Shown here in pieces: positions 32,102 through 41,357 of a stretch of DNA of 64,000 bases. A program made the position numbers and the translations under genes. The notes below the pieces were generated by a model. That model did no database searches. It saw only the letters and a list, made by a program, of their open reading frames with translations, and was not told the DNA's origin. Source of the stretch: Streptomyces sp. PR69. GTDB lineage: Bacteria > Actinomycetota > Actinomycetes > Streptomycetales > Streptomycetaceae. The stretch is taken from NCBI RefSeq assembly GCF_026420845.1, contig NZ_JAOWCB010000005.1, forward strand, positions 62,001 to 126,000, in the 5' to 3' direction. Within the stretch, counting starts at the first letter, position 1. Each line of letters opens with the position of its first letter.

Positions 32102-32683
32102 ATGCACGAACCGTCAGCCCCCCGTCCCGCCGCCCACGCCGCCTTCCTCGCCGTCGGCCCCCGCGTGGGCATACGCCCCATCTCCTACGGCGACGGCCGG
32201 GAGTTCACCGCCCGCGCCCGCGAGAGCGCGGAGCACTGCCGGCCCTGGCTGTTTCCGCCCGAGACCGCCGAGAAGTACGCCGCCTACGCGGGCCGGCTCA
32301 TCGAGGACCCGGCACACGCCGGATTCCTCGTCTGCATGCGCGACAGCGGAGCGATCGCCGGCTTCGTCAACGTCAACAGCATCATCGGCGGTGCGTTCCA
32401 GTGCGGCTTCCTCGGCTACGGCGCGTTCGCGCACGCCGTCGGCCGCGGGCTGATGTCCGAGGGGCTGCGACTGGTGCTGCGCCATGCCTTCGGCCCGATG
32501 GGCCTGCACCGGCTGGAGGCCAACATCCAGCCCGGCAACGCGCCGTCCATCGCGCTCGTCCGGAGAGCGGGTTTCCGGCTTGAGGGCTTCTCGCCGGACT
32601 ATCTGTTCATCGACGGCGCGTGGCGCGACCACGAACGCTGGGCGATCACCAGGGAGATGACCGCCGATGCGATGACGCGGTGA
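32102..32683 (+). CDS. GNAT family N-acetyltransferase (RimJ/RimL type)
   Basis: Acetyl-CoA-dependent acetyltransferase, 193 residues. The RimJ-like pattern is clear: VGIRPISYGDGREF at the N-terminus, FLGYGAFAHAVGRGLMSEGL around the acetyl-CoA loop, LHRLEANIQPGNAPSIALVR with the following RAGFRLEG, and a C-terminal DGAWRDHERWAI. The acceptor (a protein N-terminus or small molecule) is unknown. ATG 32102 follows TAGGCT (32090-32095) by exactly 6 nt with no ribosome binding site: a textbook leaderless start. Confidence 0.92.
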   Translation: MHEPSAPRPAAHAAFLAVGPRVGIRPISYGDGREFTARARESAEHCRPWLFPPETAEKYAAYAGRLIEDPAHAGFLVCMRDSGAIAGFVNVNSIIGGAFQCGFLGYGAFAHAVGRGLMSEGLRLVLRHAFGPMGLHRLEANIQPGNAPSIALVRRAGFRLEGFSPDYLFIDGAWRDHERWAITREMTADAMTR

Positions 32684-32728
32684 TGTTCGGTGATGCGGCG
32701 CGGTGGCGCGCGGTGACGCACAGTGACG

Positions 32729-33082
32729 TCAGGCCGCCGGGCCGCGGTCCACATACTCGAAGACGGAGCCGTCCGGGTGCACGGCGATCAGATTCCGCCC
32801 TGCCGGGGTCGGCACCGGGCCCGCGACGACCCGCGCGCCCACCGCCTCCAGTGTGGCGCACGCCTGCTCCACATCGCGGACCGCGATCGTCGCCGACACC
32901 TTGCGCAGCACTTCCAGTTCCGACTCCGGGCCGCTCATCAGCAGAAAGCAGCCGACAGCGGCCGCGGAGACGCCGCCGCGCTCGAAGCGATGGGCGGGGG
33001 CGCCGGTGAGGTGTTCGTAGAACGAGGCTGCGGTGTCCAGGTCGTCGACGCAGATGCGGAGCGTGGTACCGAGGATCTCCAT
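32729..33082 (-). CDS. VOC (glyoxalase/bleomycin-resistance fold) protein
   Basis: A 117-residue protein with the paired beta-alpha-beta-beta-beta modules of the vicinal-oxygen-chelate family. LRICVDDLDTAASFYEHLTG opens the first module, and ACATLEAVGARVVAGPVPTPAGRNLIAVHPDGSVFEYV is the second (read in two parts). The C-terminal Glu of VFEYV is the usual metal ligand position. Substrate unknown. TACGCT (33090-33095, minus strand) ends 7 nt before ATG 33082. Confidence 0.88.
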   Translation of the reverse strand: MEILGTTLRICVDDLDTAASFYEHLTGAPAHRFERGGVSAAAVGCFLLMSGPESELEVLRKVSATIAVRDVEQACATLEAVGARVVAGPVPTPAGRNLIAVHPDGSVFEYVDRGPAA

Positions 33083-33648
33083 ACCTGTGAGCGTAGGGCC
33101 TCTTCGGGGGGCTTTCCCCTCCCCGCCCCTTCCCGTAACTGGGGCTCCGCCCCAGACCCCGCTTTACGGGGGCTCCGCCCCCGGACCCCCGCGCCTCAAT
33201 CGCCGGCGGGGCTGGATTGTGCGGCTCCTCGCGCTTCAAGCGTCGGCGGGGCTGGGTTTCCGGCCCCTGCCTCGATCGGCGGCGAGGCTTGATTTCCGGC
33301 CTTGCGTCTTAAGCCTCGGTGGGGCTGGACTTCTGGTCCCTCGGCCCTCAGGCTCCCCCAGCTACCTCCCCCAGACTCCGTCTGGGGGTACCCCCAGGCG
33401 GGGCTGGAGAACCCAGCCCGTTGGGGGTGCCTCCGTGCGGGCAGCCCCGGGCAGAGTCCGGGGGGAGTTTGAGGACACGGCCTTCAGGCCGTACAGGGGC
33501 GGGCGGGGCGAAGCCGCCGCTTCTCGGGCGTGGGGCGGCAGGCCCGCAGCCCGCACCCCCGAAGGGGGCAGGGGGCGGAGCCCCCAGGTGCGGGAAGGGG
33601 GGTTCCCACACCCCCCGGAGAGGGCCGGGGGCCCACCCCCCCGGCAGT
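33083..33648. repeat. Repeat-filled gap with tandem terminator-like hairpins
   Basis: No credible gene. It contains CTGGGGC-TCC-GCCCCAG (33139-33155), CGGGGGC-TCC-GCCCCCG (33167-33183) and several variants of GCGGGGCTGGA(T)TT. Also present are the TTTGAGGACACGGCC...GGCCGTACAGGGG segment (33468-33499) shared with 15218-15248, and GGGGGC-GGA-GCCCCC (33571-33585). These are the same building blocks as the gaps at 2.5, 15.1 and 44.2 kb. Confidence 0.75.
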
Positions 33649-34458
33649 TCACACGCGGCAGAGGATTTCACCGTGCGGCACCAGAAACCACGCGTCCTCC
33701 GCCCGGCCCCACGCGCGCCAGGCGTCGGCGAAGGCGGCCAGGTCCTCGGCGGTGGCGTGGCCGCCCTCGACCGCGAGGCGGGCATAGTCGGATTGGGTCG
33801 TGCGCTCCGCCCACAGGCCGCTCCACCAGGCCCGTGACTCCTCGTCGGCGAAGCACCAGGCGTCGGCGGACGCCGTGATGTCCGTGAACCCGGCCCGCCG
33901 GGCCCAGGACAGCAGCCGCCGGCCGGCGTCGGGTTCGCCGCCGCTCGCGCGGGCCACCTGGCGGTACACCCGCTGCCATGCGTCGAGAGCGGGCACTTCG
34001 GGGAACCAGGTGAACGCCTGGTAGTCGCTGTCGCGCGCGGCGACGATCCCGCCCGGCCGGCACACACGCCGCATCTCGCGCAGCGCCCCGACCGGGTCCC
34101 CCACGTGCTGGAGCACCTGATGGGCGTGCACCACGTCGAACGAGTCATCGGCAAAGTCCAGGGCGTGGACGTCGGCGACCGAGAAGCGGACGGTGTCCAG
34201 ACCGCGGACTTCCGCGGTCGCGCGTGCCTGGCGCAGTACGTCCTCGGCGGCGTCGACGCCGGTCACCCGGCCCGGCGCCACCAGTTCCGCGAGGTCGGCG
34301 GTGATGGTGCCGGGACCGCAGCCGACGTCCAGCACCTCCATGCCCGGCCGGAGTTCGCCGGCCAGATACGCGGCCGAGTTCGCGGCGGTCCGCCACTGGT
34401 GCGAGCGCAGCACGGACGCATGGTGCCCATGGGTGTAGACGGCGGTCTCTTTCGGCAC
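33649..34458 (-). CDS. Class I SAM-dependent methyltransferase (UbiE-like)
   Basis: A 269-residue methyltransferase. Motif I is VLDVGCGPGTITADLAE, with VTGVDAAEDVL, FSVADVHALDFADDSFD and VVHAHQVLQHVGDP as later motifs, the pattern of ubiquinone/menaquinone or small-molecule C-methyltransferases. The C-terminal half is Trp-rich. GTG 34458 is preceded by GAGGAG at 6 nt; upstream codons in the same frame show no homology. The acceptor is unknown and no pathway genes adjoin. Confidence 0.88.
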   Translation of the reverse strand: MPKETAVYTHGHHASVLRSHQWRTAANSAAYLAGELRPGMEVLDVGCGPGTITADLAELVAPGRVTGVDAAEDVLRQARATAEVRGLDTVRFSVADVHALDFADDSFDVVHAHQVLQHVGDPVGALREMRRVCRPGGIVAARDSDYQAFTWFPEVPALDAWQRVYRQVARASGGEPDAGRRLLSWARRAGFTDITASADAWCFADEESRAWWSGLWAERTTQSDYARLAVEGGHATAEDLAAFADAWRAWGRAEDAWFLVPHGEILCRV

Positions 34459-34737
34459 GGCCGGCTCCTCTCCGCTGCCCCGGCCCTGGCGGCCTGGGGT
34501 CCGATGTGAGGCCCACCGTACGCCAGTTGGCCACAATGCGAGATGTGTGTCTTGTTATATGGACGGACAGCGGCGGCGGAGAGCTGCCGTCAACTCCCGC
34601 GGGAACGCAGGAGTGCGCCCGGTACGCCCACACAGCCGTGCGCGCCCGCCCGCCCGGCGGGATGACGCGAAGCTTCGTATAAAGGGGGCATGGACGGGGC
34701 AGAGGTACGGCGGCACAGGCACGGCGGAGGTGACGGC

Positions 34738-36018
34738 ATGCGGCAGACGGCTCCGGAAGGCCGGGGGCCCGTCCGCTACGGGCCCTCCGCGCCCGAGACC
34801 GGGCTGCCCGTCCTCCCCGAGCTCGCCGACGTGCTCGCCGCCGCGGCTGGGCACGCCGCCGAGCCGCCCGGCGGCGGCCTGCCGCTGCGGGAGGCCGCCT
34901 GCGCCTACTGGCAGCGGCGCGGGCTGCGCACCCGTCCCGAGGAGGTGGCCGCGGCCCCCGGCGCCCAGCCGCTGCTGTTCGCGCTGCTCGCCGCATACGG
35001 CGGCGATGTGCTGATGCCCCGCCCCTGCCCCGCCTGGTGGACCCCGCAGGCGCGGCTGCTGGGCAGGCCCGCCTACCATGTGCCGACCCCGGCCGAGTGC
35101 GGCGGCGTGCCCGATCCGTACGCCCTGCTGGAGACCGTGCGCCGGGTGCGTGCCGAGGGCGGCTCCCCGCGGCTGCTGCTGCTCTCCGTCGTCGACGACC
35201 CGACCGCCACCGTCGCCCCGCCGGAGACCGTCCGGGAGGCCTGCGAAGCGGCCGTCGGCGAGGGGCTGCACATCATCAGCGACGAGACCTGGCGCGACAC
35301 CCTCCACCGTCCGCACGACACCGTGCTGTTCAGCCCCGCCGAGATGTGGCCGGAGGAGGTCACCGTCATCAGCGACCTCGCCGGGGCGCTCCTCCCGGCG
35401 GCCTGGCCGGTCGCCGTCGCCCGGTTTCCGCACACCGACCGGGCGGCCGCGCGCCGCGCCAGGACCCTCGACATCCTCACCGCGCTGGGAGCGGAGGCGG
35501 CGGGACCGGTCGCGGCCGCCGCCGCGTACGCCCTCGGGGAACCCCCGCCGGTCGCCGAGCGTGCCGTACGCGCCGCCGCGCTGCACGCCCGGATCACCGC
35601 CGCCGTGCACCGCGCCGTGCTCGGCTCCGGCGCGCTCGCCCGGCCGCCGCAGGCCGGCCGCCATCTCTACGCCGATCTGGGCCCGCTGCGCGCCCCGCTC
35701 GCGCAGCGGGGCGTCACCGACTCCATGGAGCTGGAGGAGTATCTGACGCGGCGGCTCGGCACGCCGACGCCGGGCGGGCACCGGTTCGGGGACGAACTGG
35801 GCGCCCTGCGTGTGCGGCTGGCCACGGGACCGCTGCTGGGAACTGCTCACGACCAGCGGTGTGAATCCCTCACCTCACGGACGCCACTGGAATTGCCGCA
35901 CGTCGCGGACGCGTTGAGGATTCTTGAATCGGCTTTCGACGAGCTGAACGACGAACTGAGCGACGCGCTGAGCCGACGACACCGCGCCGGACGGCCGGCG
36001 TCGCACGAACGGCGTTGA
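34738..36018 (+). CDS. Aminotransferase-fold protein without any lysine (probable pseudo-enzyme)
   Basis: A 426-residue protein of the class I/II aminotransferase fold. Family landmarks survive: APGAQPLLFALLAAYGG (phosphate-binding helix region), the HIISDETWRDTL segment matching the pyridine-binding Asp, and LRVRLATG for the substrate-carboxylate Arg. The position where family members carry SK with the PLP-binding lysine reads VISDLAGALLPAAWPVAVA, and I find no lysine anywhere in the translation. PLP chemistry is therefore not expected. ATG 34738 has GGAGG 7 nt upstream; an earlier ATG (34690) is possible. It may bind a ligand or regulate. The downstream hydrolase starts 11 nt later. Confidence 0.85.
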   Translation: MRQTAPEGRGPVRYGPSAPETGLPVLPELADVLAAAAGHAAEPPGGGLPLREAACAYWQRRGLRTRPEEVAAAPGAQPLLFALLAAYGGDVLMPRPCPAWWTPQARLLGRPAYHVPTPAECGGVPDPYALLETVRRVRAEGGSPRLLLLSVVDDPTATVAPPETVREACEAAVGEGLHIISDETWRDTLHRPHDTVLFSPAEMWPEEVTVISDLAGALLPAAWPVAVARFPHTDRAAARRARTLDILTALGAEAAGPVAAAAAYALGEPPPVAERAVRAAALHARITAAVHRAVLGSGALARPPQAGRHLYADLGPLRAPLAQRGVTDSMELEEYLTRRLGTPTPGGHRFGDELGALRVRLATGPLLGTAHDQRCESLTSRTPLELPHVADALRILESAFDELNDELSDALSRRHRAGRPASHERR

Positions 36019-36029
36019 ACGGAGCCGCG

Positions 36030-37103
36030 ATGACGGAACAGGCGGAGCGTACGGAGCCCCCGCATCGGCCGCGACCGGAGCAGCCCGGGGAACCGGGCGA
36101 GTCGCCGCCGCCCCGCTCCCGGTCCCGCTCCGTCACCCGCCCGCTGTACGAGCTGCGCCGCTGGCCCCGCTCCTTCGCCGACCGGCTGACCGCGCCGCTG
36201 CCCGGCGTACGGGCGCTGGCGCGCCTGGCCAGGGAGGGCGCCGTGCGCCCCGGCGCGGAAGGGCTGCGCGACACCCCGCTGCTGCCCTTCGTCCCCGGTC
36301 CGCTGCCCGCCGCGGACCCCTCTGGCCTCGCCGTCACCTGGGCGGGCCACGCCAGCTGGGTGCTGTCCATCGGCGGGCTGACCGTCCTGACCGACCCCGT
36401 CTGGTCGCACCGCATCCTCGGCACCCCGGCCCGGCTCACGCCCGTCGGGGTGCGCTGGGAGGACCTGCCGCGCGTTGACGCCGTCGTCATCAGCCACAAC
36501 CACTTCGACCATCTGGACGCGCCCACGCTGCGGCGGCTGCCGCACGGCACGCCGGTGTTCGCCCCCGCGGGGCTGGGTCGCTGGTTCCGGCGCCGCCGCT
36601 TCAGCCGGGTGACCGAACTCGACTGGTGGGAGGGGGCCGAACTGCCCGCGCCCGGCGGGCGGAGGGTCCGCTTTGACTTTGTGCCGGCCCACCACTGGTC
36701 CAAGCGGACGCTCACTGACACCTGCCGCTCCCTGTGGGGCGGCTGGGTGCTCACCTCCTCCTCCGGCCGCTCCGTGTACTTCGCGGGCGACACCGGTTAC
36801 GGACACTGGTTCAAGGAGATCGGCCGCCGCCACCCCGGCCTCGATGTGGCGCTGCTGCCGATCGGCGCGTATGAGCCGCGCTGGTGGCTCGGCGATGTGC
36901 ACACCGACCCGGAGGAGGCGGTGCGCGCCTTCGAGGACCTCGGGGCGCGGAACATGGCGCCCATGCACTGGGCGACCTTCGTGCTCTCCGCCGAGCCGGT
37001 CCTCGAACCCCTCACCCGCGTACGCGCCGCCTGGGCCCGCACGGGCCGCCCGCGCGACGAACTGTGGGACCTGCCGGTGGGAGGCTCACGGGTGCTCCCG
37101 TAA
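36030..37103 (+). CDS. Metallo-beta-lactamase-fold hydrolase (NAPE-PLD-like)
   Basis: A 357-residue zinc hydrolase. A Pro/Arg-rich N-terminus precedes VTWAGHASWVLSIGG, TDPVWSHR, the zinc motif ISHNHFDHLD (HxHxDH), PAHHWSKR, VYFAGDTGYGHW with the bridging Asp, and a final MHWATF with the last His. This matches N-acylphosphatidylethanolamine phospholipase D-like proteins, so a lipid phosphodiester is a reasonable substrate guess. GGAG is 5 nt before ATG 36030. It is coupled to the lysine-free aminotransferase-like gene. Confidence 0.92.
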   Translation: MTEQAERTEPPHRPRPEQPGEPGESPPPRSRSRSVTRPLYELRRWPRSFADRLTAPLPGVRALARLAREGAVRPGAEGLRDTPLLPFVPGPLPAADPSGLAVTWAGHASWVLSIGGLTVLTDPVWSHRILGTPARLTPVGVRWEDLPRVDAVVISHNHFDHLDAPTLRRLPHGTPVFAPAGLGRWFRRRRFSRVTELDWWEGAELPAPGGRRVRFDFVPAHHWSKRTLTDTCRSLWGGWVLTSSSGRSVYFAGDTGYGHWFKEIGRRHPGLDVALLPIGAYEPRWWLGDVHTDPEEAVRAFEDLGARNMAPMHWATFVLSAEPVLEPLTRVRAAWARTGRPRDELWDLPVGGSRVLP

Positions 37104-37352
37104 CACCACGGGGCTCGCACAAGCGACGGCGCGTCGCCCGCCCGCGTCGCCCTGCCCGGGGGCTCCGCGCCCCGAGAGCTCCTCGTCGCGGGCCGGGAGC
37201 CGCCTGTCGTCCGGCGCTCCTGTACGCGGGCGGCCGGACGCCACGGCTTCGCCCGCTTCGCCCGGCGGCCGCGCTTGCGCCGCGGGCGGCGCGGCCGCAG
37301 GCCGTACGGGACTCCCGGCCCCCGCCCGGCCCCCGAAGTGCGCGGCGCGGCG

Positions 37353-38096
37353 TCAGTCGCCGGACTGCGGGCCGTCCGGCTGGAGGCTGCGCGTGCGGGG
37401 GCCCGGAGGACCGCCATCCGGGCCGTCGCCGCCGTGGCCGCCGGCTCCGCGGAGCCTCCGCCACAGCGTCGGCACCCCGCTGATCAGCAGCGCGAGCGTG
37501 ACCGCCGCCAGCACGCCCTGCCATGCCTCGTCGAAGAGCGACCCGCCCAGAATCCCGATGAGCTGGTACGTCGCCGCCCAGGCCAGACACGCCGGCACAT
37601 CGCCCCGCACGAACCTCCGCATCGGCATCCGGGCGAGCAGACACGCCATCATCACCGGAATCCGCCCCGCGGGCACCAGCCGGGACAGCACCAGCACCGT
37701 CACCCCGTGCTCCCGCAGCTTCCACCGCGCCTGCTCCAGCCGGTCGGGGGCGGCCCGCACCCGCAGGGCGGCCAGCCAGCGCGAGCCGTTCTTCGAGCGG
37801 ACGCCCCGCCCGCCGAGCCAGTAGAGCGCCACATCGCCGAGGAACGCCGCGAACGCCGCCACCAGGAACACGAACAGCAGCGCCAGCGGGGCCGTCTGAT
37901 GAAACGCCACCACCGCCGCCGAGCTCACCACCGCTCCCGTCGGCACCACCGGCACCAGCGAGCCCAGCGCCACCAGCAGAAACAGGGTGGGATAGCCGAC
38001 CGCCTGCTGCGTCGACTCCGGCGGCAGCCGGGTCACCGTCTCGGAGAGCTGCCAGAGCCCCTCGGACGCGCTCTGGGCCATGCGCACTGGGTTCAC
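37353..38096 (-). CDS. DedA-family membrane protein
   Basis: A 247-residue VTT/DedA protein, a membrane family now linked to lipid (undecaprenyl-phosphate or phospholipid) translocation. Re-entrant and transmembrane segments are visible: LFLLVALGSLVPVVPTGAVV, FVFLVAAFAAFLGDVALYWLGG, and the conserved VLVLSRLVPAGRIPVMMACLL followed by RFVRGDVPACLAW. The C-terminal tail is Gly/Pro-rich and acidic. GTG 38096 overlaps the upstream hydrolase stop by 4 nt, so both are co-translated; ATG 38081 is the alternative. Confidence 0.9.
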   Translation of the reverse strand: MNPVRMAQSASEGLWQLSETVTRLPPESTQQAVGYPTLFLLVALGSLVPVVPTGAVVSSAAVVAFHQTAPLALLFVFLVAAFAAFLGDVALYWLGGRGVRSKNGSRWLAALRVRAAPDRLEQARWKLREHGVTVLVLSRLVPAGRIPVMMACLLARMPMRRFVRGDVPACLAWAATYQLIGILGGSLFDEAWQGVLAAVTLALLISGVPTLWRRLRGAGGHGGDGPDGGPPGPRTRSLQPDGPQSGD

Positions 38097-38878
38097 CGGG
38101 CGGCCCCCGGCCGGACCCGCTCGCCATGCCCGAGCCGGTGGACGGTCACATCCGGGGCCAGCCGCGCCGCCTTGCGTACGAACTCCACACCCGGAGCGTA
38201 GAACTCATGCGGCCGGACCCCGTCCATCCCGATCGGCCAGTACGTGCCGTAGTGCACCGGCACGGCGGCGGCCGGCCCCAGCGCCGCGAGCGCCTGCGCC
38301 GCGCGGGCCGCGTCCAGATGGCCGTGGCCCAGGTACGGGCCCCAGCCGCCCACCGGCAGCAGCGCCACGTCCACGGGGCCCACTTCCTTGGCCATCGTGT
38401 CGAAGAGCCCGGTGTCGCCTGCGAAGTAGGTCCGCGCCTCCCCGTCGACGACATAGCCGAGCGCCGGCGAGCGGCGCGGCCCCACCGGCAGCCGCCGCCC
38501 GTCGTGCAGCGCGGGCACGGCACGCACCCGTACACCCCCGTCCACCGTCACCTCATCCCCCGGAGCCATCTCCGTGACCCGCAGTCCGGCACTGTGCACG
38601 AGCCGCCGCAGACCGGGCACGGCACGGGACGCCCCGCTCGGCACGATCAGCGCGGTGCCAGGGGCGAGCCGGGCGAGCGACGGCAGATGCAGATGGTCGG
38701 CGTGCAGATGGGAGACCAGCACCGCCTCGGCCGCCGCCGCCCGCGGCGGCGGCAGCGCACCGCGCCGTCTGCGCAGATGCGCCAGCCGGCGCACGAACAG
38801 CGGGTCCGTCAGCAGCCGGACCCCGGAGTCCTCGATGGTGCAGGTGGCATGACCCCACCAGGTGATCTCCACCGGCAC
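38093..38878 (-). CDS. Metallo-beta-lactamase-fold hydrolase (UlaG-like)
   Basis: A 261-residue zinc hydrolase. VEITWWGHATCTIEDSG, LLTDPLF, the zinc motif VSHLHADHLHL, YFAGDTGLFDTMAKE and VPVHYGTYWP with the last His are all present. GTG 38878 has GAGGAGG 7 nt upstream. It heads a two-gene operon with the DedA protein, an association suggesting lipid or envelope metabolism. It is a distant paralogue of the hydrolase at 36030, which converges on it from the other side. Confidence 0.9.
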   Translation of the reverse strand: MPVEITWWGHATCTIEDSGVRLLTDPLFVRRLAHLRRRRGALPPPRAAAAEAVLVSHLHADHLHLPSLARLAPGTALIVPSGASRAVPGLRRLVHSAGLRVTEMAPGDEVTVDGGVRVRAVPALHDGRRLPVGPRRSPALGYVVDGEARTYFAGDTGLFDTMAKEVGPVDVALLPVGGWGPYLGHGHLDAARAAQALAALGPAAAVPVHYGTYWPIGMDGVRPHEFYAPGVEFVRKAARLAPDVTVHRLGHGERVRPGAAR

Positions 38879-39143
38879 GAGCGCGCCTCCTCGCCGTAGC
38901 GCCGGACGCCGGCCCCGGCGTCCTCTCTTACGAGACTAGGCCGTGCCGTCAAAGTCCCGTCCGCCGGGCGGACGACACTCCCTAAGCCGTGTCCGGCGAG
39001 AGCTCCGCCCGGCAGCCCCTTCCGGGGAGGGCTGCATGCGCTGGCCTTGACCGTGCCTGGGGGAGATTGAGGCGCGGGGCTCGAACATGTGAACGCGGTG
39101 TCGGTCTCCCCGTACACCGCTCCACCGGATCACGGCCCCCGCT

Positions 39144-41357
39144 GTGCCAGGCTGGAGAGCGGCTGGCGGAGTGCGAAAGCCAGCGGCGCGCGGCGAGAGG
39201 CGGGGTGAGACGGGCGTGGGCGGCGCAGGGCGATGGCGGACGGCGGGCAGAGCCCTGCTGCGCGTGACCGTGGTGTGGGCGGTGTCCACGCTCACCATGC
39301 TGGCGCTCGCCGGTGCGCTCCCCGATTTCCAGCTGCAGTCTCCCGGCGGGGACAGCATCACCAGGACGGCCGTCACCGCCGCCTGGGGCGCGGGCGCGTT
39401 CGGCCTGCTCACCGCGCTGGTGTGGCCGGTGGTCGTACGGGCGCTGCTGCTGGTGCCCGCCCTGGTCCTGGGCTTGCTCGTCTTCTTCCTCAACGGCTCG
39501 CTGCTGCTGATCGCCCTCTGGCTGATCCCGGACGGGCGCGGGGCGGCCGAACCGGAGACCGCGGTCGTCGTCGCGGCTGTCATGTCCGCGGTGGCCTCCG
39601 CCACCTCCACCGCCCTCGCCGTGCGCGACGACGACGCCTACCGCCGCAGGCTCTACCGGCTCGCCCACCGCCGCGGCCCCCGCGCGGCGGGCGACGGCGG
39701 GGAGCAGCCGCCCGGCACGGTCTTCGTCCAGCTCGACGGGGTCGGCTGCGAGGTGCTGCGGCGCGCCGCGGCCGACGGAGTGATGCCCACCGTCGCCGAG
39801 TGGCTGGACACCACGCACCGCCTCACCCCCTGGCACACGGACTGGTCCTCCCAGACCGGCGCGAGCCAGCTCGGCATCCTGCACGGCACCAACCACGATG
39901 TGCCCGCTTTCCGCTGGTACGAGAAGGACCGCGGCCGGCTGATGGTCAGCAACCGGCCGGCCAGCGCGGGCGAGCTCCAGCGCCGCGCCGTCGAACGCAC
40001 CGGCGACGCCGGGCTGCTCGCCTCCGACGGGGCCAGCCGCGGCAATCTGTTCAGCGGCGGGGCCGGCCAGGTCGCCCTCGTCCTGTCCGTGGCGGCGCGC
40101 CGCGGCCGGGCGAACCGCTCGCGCGCCGGCTACTTCGCCTACTTCTCCGACCCCGCCAACGCGGTCCGCACCGCGGTGTCCTTCATCGCCGAAGTGCTGC
40201 GCGAGATAGGCCAGTCGACCCGGTCGCGGCTGCGCGGCGACCGGCCGCGGGTCGGCCGCGGCGGGCTCTACCCCTTCATCCGGGCCTTCGCCACCGTCGT
40301 CGAACGCGATGTGGTGGTCGCCGCCGTGATGGGCGACATGCTGGCCGGGCGCAGCGCCGTCTACGCCGACCTCGTCGCCTATGACGAGGTGGCCCACCAC
40401 TCGGGGCCGCACAGCAAGGACGCCTCGATGGTGCTGGAGCGCCTCGACCGCTCGCTCGCGCTGATCGCCAAGGTCGCGGAGCACGCCCCGCGCCGCTACC
40501 GGATCGTGGTCCTGTCCGACCACGGCCAGAGCCCCGGAGAGACCTTCGAAGCCGCGTACGGGCTGACGCTGAAGGATCTCGTACGGGCCGGCTGCGGGCT
40601 GCCGGTGTCCCGGCGCGCCGAGCGCTCCAAGAGCGGCGCGGAGGCGCGTGACGCGGCCCGCGACGCCCTGCGCAGCGCCTTGCACCGCACGCTTGACCAG
40701 GGCGCGGAGGAGCAGCCTGCCACCGGCTCTGAGCCCGTCGTGCTCGCCTCCGGGAATCTGGCGCTGATCTCCTTCCCCGACACCGAGGAACGGCTCAGCC
40801 GCGAGCAGATCGACCGCCGCCACCCCGCGCTGCTGCGGACCCTGGCCAACCATCCGGGCATCGGGTTCCTGCTGGTCCGCAGCGAGGAGCACGGCTCGGT
40901 GGCGCTGGGGCGGGACGGCACGGCCACGCCGCTGGCCGAACTCGCCGACGGCGCACCGCCCCTGACGGGCTTCGGGCGCGGCGCGGCCGCCGCCGTACGC
41001 CGCACCGACGCCTTCCCGCATGTCGCCGACATCATGGTCAACTCGATGTACGACCCCGGTACGGGCACGGTGCACGCCTTCGAACCGCAGATCGGCTCGC
41101 ACGGCGGTCTGGGCGGAGAGCAGTCCCATGCCTTTCTGCTGTACCCGGCGGAGCTGTCCGCGCCGGTGGCCGAGGGCGCGGAACTGGTCGGCGCCGAGCA
41201 GCTGCACAGGGTGCTGCGCCGCTGGCTGGGGGAGGGGCACGGGCCGCGGATCTCCACCGCGGGCGATACGGGCGACGCCGGTGACACGGGTGATGCGGGT
41301 GTTACGGGTGATACGGGCACGGCCGAGCCCTCCACTCCCGCGCCGACGTCACCATAA
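39144..41357 (+). CDS. Holin-like membrane domain fused to an alkaline-phosphatase-type domain
   Basis: A 737-residue membrane protein. Residues about 36-155 contain four hydrophobic helices resembling the phage_holin_4_2/YvlD-type membrane domain. The rest is an alkaline-phosphatase/phosphodiesterase-fold domain. Its metal-site segments are VFVQLDGVGCE, SSQTGASQLGILHG (nucleophile region), YDEVAHHSGPHS, LSDHGQSPGE near residue 458 and SHGGLGGEQSHAF. The tail is a GDTGDAG repeat (41260-41330). The start is uncertain: GTG 39144 lacks a good ribosome binding site and GTG 39216 is an alternative. The substrate is unknown. Confidence 0.82.
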   Translation: MPGWRAAGGVRKPAARGERRGETGVGGAGRWRTAGRALLRVTVVWAVSTLTMLALAGALPDFQLQSPGGDSITRTAVTAAWGAGAFGLLTALVWPVVVRALLLVPALVLGLLVFFLNGSLLLIALWLIPDGRGAAEPETAVVVAAVMSAVASATSTALAVRDDDAYRRRLYRLAHRRGPRAAGDGGEQPPGTVFVQLDGVGCEVLRRAAADGVMPTVAEWLDTTHRLTPWHTDWSSQTGASQLGILHGTNHDVPAFRWYEKDRGRLMVSNRPASAGELQRRAVERTGDAGLLASDGASRGNLFSGGAGQVALVLSVAARRGRANRSRAGYFAYFSDPANAVRTAVSFIAEVLREIGQSTRSRLRGDRPRVGRGGLYPFIRAFATVVERDVVVAAVMGDMLAGRSAVYADLVAYDEVAHHSGPHSKDASMVLERLDRSLALIAKVAEHAPRRYRIVVLSDHGQSPGETFEAAYGLTLKDLVRAGCGLPVSRRAERSKSGAEARDAARDALRSALHRTLDQGAEEQPATGSEPVVLASGNLALISFPDTEERLSREQIDRRHPALLRTLANHPGIGFLLVRSEEHGSVALGRDGTATPLAELADGAPPLTGFGRGAAAAVRRTDAFPHVADIMVNSMYDPGTGTVHAFEPQIGSHGGLGGEQSHAFLLYPAELSAPVAEGAELVGAEQLHRVLRRWLGEGHGPRISTAGDTGDAGDTGDAGVTGDTGTAEPSTPAPTSP

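Noticed and set aside
33083-33648. CRISPR-like array
   Set aside because: Repeat units are irregular in length and spacing, imperfect, and made of terminator hairpins; no cas genes exist in the window.
34555-35850. 431-codon minus-strand frame opposite the aminotransferase-like gene
   Set aside because: Its composition is typical of antisense shadow frames; the plus strand has fold landmarks, GGAGG and normal third-position bias.
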